Below are positions 27,271 to 35,007 of a stretch of DNA of 64,000 nucleotides, one piece after another. The notes under the pieces were generated by a model. That model was not told the origin of the DNA. It ran no database searches and worked only from the letters and a program-made list of their open reading frames with translations. The position numbers were made by a program, and so were the translations under genes. The stretch is from Nevskia sp. (lineage in GTDB: Bacteria > Pseudomonadota > Gammaproteobacteria > Nevskiales > Nevskiaceae): NCBI GenBank assembly GCA_023229645.1, contig JALNYU010000007.1:1-64000 (forward strand), read 5' to 3'. Position 1 is the first letter of the stretch; each line of letters starts with the position of its first letter.

Positions 27271-27825
27271 TCAAGACTCTCCGACGTTAGGCTGCATTTG
27301 TCCGCCTGATTCAATAGGGCCTTTAGGATATTCGGGCCAAATTAGTTTCATTTTTGCATCGATAAACTTTACAAAACCGCGCTCAAAGTCGATGCCGAGT
27401 CCATCGCGCCAAGCCCGAGCAAACGACGGCGCCCGACAGTAATCGTCGATATAGCTATTCCAGCCACACCATTGCCGCCGCATCGGAGCAGATCGCTTAA
27501 TATGCATGATATAAGCCCGCTCCAAGATGCTAATTAAATTGAGCAATAGAATTTCCCTCTGCTGCTGCTGAAAAGCGGTCATTCCTCGCTCGTCAAAGCT
27601 TGGATCTGCTCCGTATACGCCCAAAGCCAAACGGTCAATACAGATCAGCAAAAATTCTCGGTAGCATTTGTCCAAATCGTCATACGTACCGTACTCGCGA
27701 TCTTCCCTCTCCTTCTTGACAGAGCGCCAAAAAACAAGAATAGCAACCGGCATACCAATTGCCGTGGCGATATTTGATAGCGTCGCCGTCGACACCTCAC
27801 TAATCATGTCAATGAAGGTTGTCAT
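27271..27825 (-). CDS. Hypothetical membrane-anchored protein paired with SET gene
   Basis: A 184-residue protein that I do not recognise by name. Start ATG 27825 (MTTFIDMISE) has AAGGGA upstream; a longer TTG-started frame reaching toward hslO is less likely. One hydrophobic segment (about 13-34, 'TLSNIATAIGMPVAILVFW') is followed by a basic stretch and a helical, tryptophan-containing soluble domain ('YDDLDKCYREFLLICIDRL', 'WCGWNSYIDDYCRAPSFARAW'). The architecture resembles small DUF4760-like membrane proteins, but this is only an impression. The gene ends one base before the SET start codon, so the two are translationally close. The lower GC suggests transfer. Confidence 0.7.
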   Translation of the reverse strand: MTTFIDMISEVSTATLSNIATAIGMPVAILVFWRSVKKEREDREYGTYDDLDKCYREFLLICIDRLALGVYGADPSFDERGMTAFQQQQREILLLNLISILERAYIMHIKRSAPMRRQWCGWNSYIDDYCRAPSFARAWRDGLGIDFERGFVKFIDAKMKLIWPEYPKGPIESGGQMQPNVGES

Positions 27826-27908
27826 CTGTATTCCCTTTTGCTCAAGCTCCTCGGCATCAATACCAGCTTTTTTGAACCTCTCCTGCTGCACCGTTGCAAC
27901 CAACGCGC

Positions 27909-28799
27909 CTAATGCTTCAACACCGACTGCTCACTGCCTTCGGCGACAAACAGCGTTGCCGCGTCCGAACGCGAATAAACGTACTCGTGGCCGCAGAATT
28001 CACACGTCACGGCAACGCGGCCTTGATCGGCGACGATCTGCTCCACTTCCTCCCGGCCCAGCGAAATCAGCAGCAGTGAAATGCCTTCGCGCGAGCAGCG
28101 GCAGCTCAGCGCTACCGGGCGCGGTTCGAAAATCGCGTAGTCTTCGTCGGCAAATAAACGCCGCAGCAACGTTTCCGGCTCTACGGCCAGCAATTCGTCC
28201 GGCAACAAGGTGCTGGCGAGAATCGACAGATGCTCCCAGTATTCTTCGGTGGCCTTGGTGTGCTCTAGCGGCAGGCGCTGCAGCAAAAATCCACAGAGTT
28301 TGTCGCGGCTGGCCGCGAGACGAATCAGCGTCGGCAATTGTTCGGACTGCGCGAAATAGCCTTCTAGCGCCTCGCTCAGCGAATTACCGTCGATCGGGAC
28401 CATCGCCTGCCGCGTCGGCTGTGTATCGGATGCGGGCTCCAACATCAACGCGAGAATGCCGTCGCTCAGCAGATCGGCGAAGCTCCCGCCGGCCAGCGGC
28501 GTCGCTTTGGCCAGCTTCGCCATGCCGCGGATTTGCAGCGGCGCGTCGCCGGCTTGCGTGGCCTGCGCAACGAGCAACTTGATCGCCTTCTCGCCCTGGA
28601 ATTGCAGATTGATCCGCCCTTCAAAGCGCAAATGCAGGCTCAGCAGCGGCATCGCCGCCATCGCTTGGCCGATCAACGCGCGGACCTCAGGACTATACGT
28701 GCGGCGATCAAGCATTTCAGCCACGCCGCCGGTGATCTCGACGAACGCGCCGTGGGCGATGTGATTATTGAACTGAAACGGCGTCAGCTTATTGGTCAT
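27909..28799 (-). CDS. hslO: Hsp33 redox-regulated holdase chaperone
   Basis: Hsp33 binds unfolding proteins when oxidised. The ATG at 28799 (MTNKLTPFQFNNHIAHG) gives 296 residues, the normal length. The redox zinc switch is complete: CRC (C233, C235) in LSCRCSREG and CEFC (C266, C269) in VTCEFCGHEY. The N-terminal substrate-binding domain carries 'MPLLSLHLRFEGRINLQFQG'. It lies downstream of gatB in the same direction, with a large hairpin between them, so it may have its own promoter. Confidence 0.96.
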   Translation of the reverse strand: MTNKLTPFQFNNHIAHGAFVEITGGVAEMLDRRTYSPEVRALIGQAMAAMPLLSLHLRFEGRINLQFQGEKAIKLLVAQATQAGDAPLQIRGMAKLAKATPLAGGSFADLLSDGILALMLEPASDTQPTRQAMVPIDGNSLSEALEGYFAQSEQLPTLIRLAASRDKLCGFLLQRLPLEHTKATEEYWEHLSILASTLLPDELLAVEPETLLRRLFADEDYAIFEPRPVALSCRCSREGISLLLISLGREEVEQIVADQGRVAVTCEFCGHEYVYSRSDAATLFVAEGSEQSVLKH

Positions 28800-28837
28800 A
28801 GTGGATTCAAAACCCCATAGCGGGGAAATTCCGGGCA

Positions 28838-28868
28838 CGGCACCCGCGCCGAATTGGCGCCGGTGCCG
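28838..28868 (-). terminator. GC-rich hairpin between gatB and hslO
   Basis: 28838-28850 pairs with 28856-28868 (12 of 13 positions) around GAATT. It lies after the gatB stop in the direction of gatB transcription. No T tract follows, so termination may be partial and read-through into hslO is possible. Confidence 0.5.
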
Positions 28869-28904
28869 TTTGCACGCCGCGCCAGTTTCGGCGCGCGGAA
28901 GTGC

Positions 28905-30359
28905 TTACTTGAGCTTTTCTTTCAGCAACCGATTCAAGGCATCCGGGTTCGCTTTGCCCTGCGTCGCCTTCATCGCTTGGCCAACGAAGAAGCCAAACAG
29001 GCGGTCTTTGCCGGCACGGAAATCGGCGAGCTGCTGCGGATTTTTTGCGATCACATCGTCAATCGCGGCGATGATCGCCGACTCATCGGTAATCTGCACC
29101 AAGCCCTTGGCTTGAATGATGTCATCGGCGCTGCCTTCGCCCGCGAGCATCGCTTCGAAGACGTCCTTTGCGATCTTGCCGGAAATGGTTTTATCGACCA
29201 TGCGCTTGAGCAAACCAGCAAACGCATCAGCCCCGATCGGCGACTCGCCGATGTCCTTGCCGAGCTTGTTCAAAGCACCGAGCAAATCGGTTGCGATCCA
29301 GTTCGCGCATAGCTTCGGCTCGGCGCCGCTGGCGGCGACCACGGCCTCGTAGTACGCCGCGAGTTCGCGCGAGCTGGTCAGCGTCTTGGCGTCGTAGTCA
29401 GACAAACCGAACACGCTGACAAAACGGGCACGCTTGGCTTCCGGCAGCTCCGGCAGCGAACTGCGAATCGCGTCGATGTAGTCTTCGGTGCAGACGACCG
29501 GCAGCAAATCCGGATCCGGGAAATAGCGGTAGTCGTTGGCGTTTTCCTTGCTCCGCATCGCCCGCGTTTCGCCGGTATCCGGGTTAAATAAGCGGGTTTC
29601 TTGAACGATCGTGCCGCCGGCCTCGATCACTTCGATCTGGCGCTCGATTTCGTATTCGATCGCCTTTTCAACGTAGCGGAACGAGTTGACGTTCTTGGTT
29701 TCAGTGCGGGTGCCGAACTTTTCGGTGCCGCGGCGGCGTACGGAAACGTTGGCATCGCAACGGAACGAGCCTTCCTGCATGTTGCCGTCGCAAATGCCGA
29801 GGTAGACGACAAGCTGATGCAGCTTTTTCAGATACGCCACGGCCTCGGCGGCGCTGCGGATATCCGGCTCGGAAACGATTTCGATCAACGGCGTACCGGC
29901 CCGGTTTAAATCGATGCCGGTCGAACCGCTGAAGTTTTCGTGCAAAGACTTGCCGGCGTCTTCTTCCATGTGCGCGCGGGTAATACCGATGCGCTTGACG
30001 GTGACGCTATTCGGGCCGTCTTCCAGCTCGATATCGAGATGGCCGTTGGCGACAATCGGCAACTCGTACTGCGAGATCTGATAACCCTTCGGCAAGTCCG
30101 GGTAGAAATAGTGCTTGCGCGCAAACACGCAGCGGCGGGCGATTTCAGCGTCGACCGACAAACCGAACGTCACCGCTTTCTTAACCGCATCCCCGTTCAG
30201 CACCGGCAACACGCCCGGCATGCCGAGATCAATCGGGCAGGCCTGCGTATTCGGCTCGGCGCCGTAGGCGATTGCGGCGCCGGAGAAAATTTTTGAATTG
30301 GTGCTGAGCTGGCAATGCACTTCCAGCCCGATTACTGCTTCCCAGTCGGCATGACTCAT
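28905..30359 (-). CDS. gatB: Aspartyl/glutamyl-tRNA(Asn/Gln) amidotransferase subunit B
   Basis: GatB phosphorylates the Glu or Asp on mischarged tRNA and transfers ammonia to it. It has 484 residues, normal length. 'WEAVIGLEVHCQLSTNSKIFSG' and 'ACPIDLGMPGVLPVLN' open the catalytic cradle; 'AGTPLIEIVSEPDIRSA' is the family signature. The C-terminal tRNA-binding YqeY-like tail ends '...AMKATQGKANPDALNRLLKEKL'. The start overlaps the gatA stop by 4 bases, showing translational coupling in the gatCAB operon. Confidence 0.98.
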   Translation of the reverse strand: MSHADWEAVIGLEVHCQLSTNSKIFSGAAIAYGAEPNTQACPIDLGMPGVLPVLNGDAVKKAVTFGLSVDAEIARRCVFARKHYFYPDLPKGYQISQYELPIVANGHLDIELEDGPNSVTVKRIGITRAHMEEDAGKSLHENFSGSTGIDLNRAGTPLIEIVSEPDIRSAAEAVAYLKKLHQLVVYLGICDGNMQEGSFRCDANVSVRRRGTEKFGTRTETKNVNSFRYVEKAIEYEIERQIEVIEAGGTIVQETRLFNPDTGETRAMRSKENANDYRYFPDPDLLPVVCTEDYIDAIRSSLPELPEAKRARFVSVFGLSDYDAKTLTSSRELAAYYEAVVAASGAEPKLCANWIATDLLGALNKLGKDIGESPIGADAFAGLLKRMVDKTISGKIAKDVFEAMLAGEGSADDIIQAKGLVQITDESAIIAAIDDVIAKNPQQLADFRAGKDRLFGFFVGQAMKATQGKANPDALNRLLKEKLK

Positions 30360-31819
30360 GACTCAAATTCCTTCGGCCACTGCGTGTGAAAATCGGTTGC
30401 CTGTTGATATTGATGCGCAGCGTTGAGCATGCGCGCTTCATCGAAGAAGTTACCCATCAGCTGCAAGCCCACCGGCAAGCCCTCGACAAACCCGCACGAC
30501 AGACTCATCGCTGGAATACCGGCGAGGTTGGCGGCAATCGTGTAAATGTCGTTCAGATACATCGCAACCGGATCATCAGTCTTGGCGCCAAGCTTGAACG
30601 CAACATCAGTCGCGGTCGGGCCAAGCACGAGGTCAACATGTTCAAACGCGCGCTTGAAATCGTCGTAAATCAGCCGCCGGACTTTCTGCGCCTGCAGGTA
30701 GTAGGCATCGTAATAACCGTGGCTCAGCACATAGGTGCCGATCATGATGCGGCGCTGCACTTCAGCGCCGAAGCCTTCGCCGCGGCTGCGTTTGTAGAGT
30801 TCTTCCAGCGTCTTCGCGCCTTCTGCACGATGCCCATAACGAACGCCGTCGAAACGAGCGAGGTTGCTTGAAGCTTCCGCCGGCGCAACGACGTAATACG
30901 TCGGCACCGATAGCGGCGAATTCGGCAAGGAAACTTCGCTGAACGTCGCGCCGAGCTGTTTGAAGACGTCGATCGCCTGCTCAATCCGCTCGCGCACGCC
31001 GGGCGCAAGGCCATCGGCGAAATATTCGCTCGGCAAGCCGATCCGCAAGCCCTTGATCGACTGATTCAAGCCGCTGACGAGATCATCAACCGGGCGCTCA
31101 ATGCTGGTTGAGTCCTTCGGATCAAAGCCCGACATCGCCTGTAGCACATAGGCGGCGTCTTCGGCCGAGCGGGCAACGACACCGGCCTGATCGAGACTAG
31201 ACGCAAACGCGATCATGCCGTAGCGCGACACGCGACCGTACGTCGGCTTGATGCCGGTCAGATTAGTCAGCGCGGCAGGCTGGCGAATCGAGCCGCCGGT
31301 GTCCGTTGCCGTTGCGATCGGCGCCAAACCGGCCGCGACCGAGGCCACTGAGCCGCCGCTAGAACCACCCGGCACGCGGGTGACATCCCAGGGGTTTTTC
31401 ACCGGGCCGTAGTACGAGGTCTCATTCGACGAGCCCATGGCGAATTCGTCCATGTTCGCCTTGCCGAGCATGACCATGCCAGCGGCATCGAGCTTTTGCA
31501 CAATCGTCGCGTCATACGGCGCGACGAATTGATCCAGCATCTTCGAACCGCAGGACGTGCGAACCCCGGTCGTGCAGAAAATATCTTTCTGCGCCAACGG
31601 GATGCCGGTCAGCGTTGCGCCGTCGCCCTGGGCCAGTACGGCGTCGGCCGCGTCAGCCTGCGCCAACGCCCGCTCCGGCGTCACGGTAATGAAGGAATTC
31701 AGGTCTTTGTCGTGCGCGGCAATGCGCCCGAGATAGTGCTGGGTCAGCTCGCGGGCGCTGAATTGCTTGCCACGCAGGCCATCCGCCAGCTGTTTGATCG
31801 ACAGTTTGTGTAAGGTCAT
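30356..31819 (-). CDS. gatA: Aspartyl/glutamyl-tRNA(Asn/Gln) amidotransferase subunit A
   Basis: The amidase subunit that releases ammonia from glutamine. It has 487 residues. The Ser-cisSer-Lys triad blocks are visible: 'GIPLAQKDIFCT' (Lys about 77), 'RVPGGSSGGSVASVAAG' and 'ATDTGGSIRQPA'. It lies 8 bases after gatC and overlaps gatB by 4. With GatC and GatB it makes Gln-tRNA(Gln) and/or Asn-tRNA(Asn). Confidence 0.98.
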   Translation of the reverse strand: MTLHKLSIKQLADGLRGKQFSARELTQHYLGRIAAHDKDLNSFITVTPERALAQADAADAVLAQGDGATLTGIPLAQKDIFCTTGVRTSCGSKMLDQFVAPYDATIVQKLDAAGMVMLGKANMDEFAMGSSNETSYYGPVKNPWDVTRVPGGSSGGSVASVAAGLAPIATATDTGGSIRQPAALTNLTGIKPTYGRVSRYGMIAFASSLDQAGVVARSAEDAAYVLQAMSGFDPKDSTSIERPVDDLVSGLNQSIKGLRIGLPSEYFADGLAPGVRERIEQAIDVFKQLGATFSEVSLPNSPLSVPTYYVVAPAEASSNLARFDGVRYGHRAEGAKTLEELYKRSRGEGFGAEVQRRIMIGTYVLSHGYYDAYYLQAQKVRRLIYDDFKRAFEHVDLVLGPTATDVAFKLGAKTDDPVAMYLNDIYTIAANLAGIPAMSLSCGFVEGLPVGLQLMGNFFDEARMLNAAHQYQQATDFHTQWPKEFES

Positions 31820-31827
31820 GGGTATTA

Positions 31828-32115
31828 TTATTCGATGACTTTCGGCACGAGGTAGAGGCCGTCTTGGACCTCGGGCGCGATTGCCTGGTAATCGTCGCGG
31901 CGATTCGGCTCGCTGACGGTATCAATCCGCAGGCGCTGCGTCATTTCCAATGGATGCGCCATCGGCGCGACATCGGCGGTTTGCGCCGAGGACAACCGGC
32001 TCACCATTTCCAGGATATTCGACAGCTGACGCGCATATGGCTCAACTTGTTCGGGGTTCAACTGCAGGCGCGCCAACTGCGCAACCTGACGGACTTGTTC
32101 GGGACTGAGGCTCAT
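31828..32115 (-). CDS. gatC: Aspartyl/glutamyl-tRNA(Asn/Gln) amidotransferase subunit C
   Basis: A 95-residue helical belt protein that stabilises GatA against GatB. 'SLSPEQVRQVAQLARLQLNPEQV' and the C-terminal 'RDDYQAIAPEVQDGLYLVPKVIE' are typical. The ATG at 32115 is taken; a TTG two codons upstream is the only alternative. It is the first gene of gatCAB, divergent from mreB. Confidence 0.96.
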   Translation of the reverse strand: MSLSPEQVRQVAQLARLQLNPEQVEPYARQLSNILEMVSRLSSAQTADVAPMAHPLEMTQRLRIDTVSEPNRRDDYQAIAPEVQDGLYLVPKVIE

Positions 32116-32411
32116 GAGCAACTCGGGTTTGGATCGGATGACGGGTCAACGGCTACAGACAGTATCGCCGACTCAACACCGGCGGACTCGCGTTCCCGGC
32201 ACACCACCCGTCGGGGGTATGCCGCACAGCGGATTAGGCCGGTAGAAAATCAGTTATGATTGAATGATAAACGATTTTGCCGATCGCCTCGGCTCGCCCG
32301 ATTCAATGTCAAATCTAGGCTCGGCTGGTTCAGCGGCCACGTCAATTAGTGCCGCAACTGCGCTCATAATTCTCTAAATTCCCCTTTCTGCCCCCCGTAA
32401 AAATCAACGCG
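32116..32411. promoter_or_regulatory. Divergent gatC / mreB promoter region
   Basis: A 296-bp intergenic region that must hold the promoters for both operons. TATGAT at 32255-32260 is a plausible -10 toward mreB, with no strong -35. Beyond that I see only ordinary sequence, with C-rich pyrimidine tracts near the mreB start and no clear ribosome site before mreB. Confidence 0.4.
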
Positions 32412-33449
32412 ATGTTCGACGCCGTCCGCCGCCTATTCGTAAACGACCTTTCCATTGATCTTGGCACTGCCAACACACTCGTCTATGTCCGTGACGAAGG
32501 CATTGTTCTGAATGAACCTTCTGTTGTCGCTATCCGCCTCGACTCACGCGGCAGCAAGAAAATCGAAGCCGTCGGCATCGACGCCAAGCGCATGCTCGGC
32601 CGCACGCCGACCAATATTTCGACAATCCGACCGCTGCGCGACGGCGTAATCGCCGATTACACCGTCACCGAAAAGATGTTGCAGCACTTCATCCGCAAGG
32701 TACAAAAAGGCCGGGTAATGCGGCCGATGACGCGCGTTGTTGTCTGCGTCCCCTACGGCTCGACGCAGGTGGAACGTCGCGCGATCAAAGAGTCGGTCGA
32801 AAACGCCGGCGCGCGCAAAGTTTGGGTGATTGAAGAACCGATCGCCGCAGCGCTCGGCGCCGGCATCCCGATTTCCGAAGCACGCGGTTCCATGGTCGTG
32901 GACATCGGCGGTGGTACGTCGGAAGTCGCCGTCATTTCGTTGAACGGCATCGTTTACGCCGAAAGTGTGCGCATCGGCGGGGACCGTTTCGACGAGGCAA
33001 TCGTCAGCTACGTCCGTCGTCAGTACAACATGCTGATCGGCGAGGCGACCGCTGAGCGGATCAAGCAAACCATCGGTACCGCGTTCCCCGGCCCGGAAAT
33101 TCAAGAAATTGACATCGTCGGTCGCCATTTGGCGGCGGGCGTGCCGCGCAATTTCACGATGAACTCAAATGAAATTCTCGACGCGTTGCAAGAGCCGCTG
33201 GCGGGTATCGTCAAAGCGGTGAAGCAAGCGTTGGAACGCACGCCGCCGGAACTCGGCTCGGACGTCGCCGAGCGCGGCATCGTGCTCACCGGCGGCGGCG
33301 CGCTGCTGCGCGATCTGGATAAATTGCTCAGCGAAGAAACCGGCCTGCCGGTCATCGTCGCTGACGATCCTTTGACCTGCGTTGCCCGTGGCGGCGGCAT
33401 GTTGCTCGATATGCTTGATCGCCAGGGCGATATCTACTTGATGGATTAG
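32412..33449 (+). CDS. mreB: Rod-shape-determining actin homologue
   Basis: A 345-residue bacterial actin that positions the elongation machinery under the inner membrane. The phosphate loops 'LSIDLGTANTLVYV' (about 13-26) and 'VVDIGGGTSEVAVIS' (about 163-177), and the adenosine motif 'IVLTGGGALLRDLDKLL' are intact. The N-terminal 'MFDAVRRLF' is the membrane-binding amphipathic segment seen in Gram-negative MreB. It is the first gene of the elongasome locus. Confidence 0.98.
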   Translation: MFDAVRRLFVNDLSIDLGTANTLVYVRDEGIVLNEPSVVAIRLDSRGSKKIEAVGIDAKRMLGRTPTNISTIRPLRDGVIADYTVTEKMLQHFIRKVQKGRVMRPMTRVVVCVPYGSTQVERRAIKESVENAGARKVWVIEEPIAAALGAGIPISEARGSMVVDIGGGTSEVAVISLNGIVYAESVRIGGDRFDEAIVSYVRRQYNMLIGEATAERIKQTIGTAFPGPEIQEIDIVGRHLAAGVPRNFTMNSNEILDALQEPLAGIVKAVKQALERTPPELGSDVAERGIVLTGGGALLRDLDKLLSEETGLPVIVADDPLTCVARGGGMLLDMLDRQGDIYLMD

Positions 33450-33586
33450 CGTCGAGCTGAAGGCGCTAGTCGTTGCGTTTTCGGATGGCTTTTCCGCGCG
33501 CAGTTGTCGCGCGGGAGGCCGCGCCCTATGCTTCGCGGCGTGCCGCCTGTTCTGCGGCCTCGCCCCCGTAGATTCCAGTTCCGGCC

Positions 33587-34516
33587 TTGAATACCACGCT
33601 GACCGACACTTCGCGTAAACCGCTCTTTCCCAGCGGCCCCGCGCTCGGGCTAAGGTTCCTTTTCTTTACGCTACTGTCGATCACCCTGCTGGTGGTTGAT
33701 GGCCGTAGTGACCGTTTCAAACCGCTGCGAGACTGGACCAGTTGGGCCTTAACGCCGCTGATCTGGGTCGGGAATCTGCCGCGCGCCGTTTCTGGCGGGC
33801 TGGAACATTTTCGTTCGCGCGAAGCCTTGTTGGCCGAAAATCGGGCGCTGCGCGCCAACCAATTGGAGCAAGCGGCGCGCCTGTTGCAACTCTCGTCGCT
33901 AGAAGCAGAGAACCAGCGCATACGCGAATTGTTAGCGTCGTCGACCGGCTTAAAAGATCGCGTCCTGATCGCCGAAATCTTCGCTGCCAGTCAAGATCCG
34001 TATCGACATCAGATCGTGCTCAATAAAGGCGCCCGCGATGGCGTATATCGGGGGCAGGCGGTGCTCGACGCTGCCGGCGTCATGGGCCAAGTGGTGCAAG
34101 TAAACCCAACAACAAGCGTCGTGCTGCTGATCACCGACCCGAACCACGGGATTCCGGTTGAGATCAACCGTACCGGCCTGCAGACGATTGCGCTCGGTCG
34201 CGGCGACGGCCAAGGCCTCTCACTGCCGTATTTGCCCGGCAATTCCGACGTTAAAGTCGGCGATGTGCTGGTGTCATCCGGCCTCGGTGGCCGCTTTCCA
34301 GCCGGCTACCCGGTCGGCGAAATCTACGAATTGCATCACACCGGCGGCGAAAACTTCATGGAAGCTGCTGCCTACCCGCGGGCCAAGCTACATCAAGGTC
34401 GGCAGGCGCTATTGGTCTGGAGCGAGCACGCCACCGCTGCGGATGCCACCGACGCGCCACAGGTGCCAATCGATTTGCCAGCAAATAGCCCGGCAAAACC
34501 GAAAGCGAAACCATGA
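33587..34516 (+). CDS. mreC: Rod-shape-determining protein MreC
   Basis: A 309-residue bitopic protein: an N-terminal transmembrane helix (about 20-40, 'LGLRFLFFTLLSITLLVVDG'), a coiled coil (about 75-110), and two beta domains with 'ASQDPYRHQIVLNKGARDGV' and 'GDVLVSSGLGGRFPAGYPVGEI'. The family role is to activate PBP2. The TTG start is the only candidate before the helix. The gene ends in an ATGA overlap with mreD. A Pro/Lys tail is present. Confidence 0.96.
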   Translation: MNTTLTDTSRKPLFPSGPALGLRFLFFTLLSITLLVVDGRSDRFKPLRDWTSWALTPLIWVGNLPRAVSGGLEHFRSREALLAENRALRANQLEQAARLLQLSSLEAENQRIRELLASSTGLKDRVLIAEIFAASQDPYRHQIVLNKGARDGVYRGQAVLDAAGVMGQVVQVNPTTSVVLLITDPNHGIPVEINRTGLQTIALGRGDGQGLSLPYLPGNSDVKVGDVLVSSGLGGRFPAGYPVGEIYELHHTGGENFMEAAAYPRAKLHQGRQALLVWSEHATAADATDAPQVPIDLPANSPAKPKAKP

Positions 34517-35007
34517 GTAAGGCGCTGATTTTCCTATTCAGCCTTGCACTCAGCTTGCTGCTGCAGATTTTACAGTTGCCCGATGCGCTCTCCAGCTTGC
34601 GCCCGAGCTGGCCGCTGCTGGTGATCGCCTATTGGACGCTGTACGAGCCAAAAATGCCGAGCTTGTTGGCGGCGTGGATCGTCGGCGTGTGCTGCGATAC
34701 GCTGTTTAATTCCGTGCTCGGTGAAAACGCACTCGCGCTGGTGCTGGTGGCCTCGATCATCAGCCGCCTACGCAGCCTCTACACGCTATTTCCGCTGTGG
34801 CAGGCAGCGCTGGCGCTGGCGCCGCTTTGGGCGCTGCATGCGTTCATTATTTTCTGGATTGACGGCATCACGCGGCATTCGGCGGATCTCAGCCTGCGTT
34901 GGCTGCCGGTGCTCAGCACCACGCTAATCTGGCCGCTGTTCGTCGGCTTGCTCGAAGGGCGCCGTGCAGCCCGCACCGACAACCTCAACCGGATGCGACT
35001 GCCATGA
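34513..35007 (+). CDS. mreD: Rod-shape-determining protein MreD
   Basis: A 164-residue polytopic inner-membrane protein with about five helices and the MreD block 'RPSWPLLVIAYWTLYEP' (about 32-48). It overlaps mreC by ATGA and mrdA by 4 bases at its 3' end, so translation of all three is coupled. Confidence 0.94.
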   Translation: MSKALIFLFSLALSLLLQILQLPDALSSLRPSWPLLVIAYWTLYEPKMPSLLAAWIVGVCCDTLFNSVLGENALALVLVASIISRLRSLYTLFPLWQAALALAPLWALHAFIIFWIDGITRHSADLSLRWLPVLSTTLIWPLFVGLLEGRRAARTDNLNRMRLP

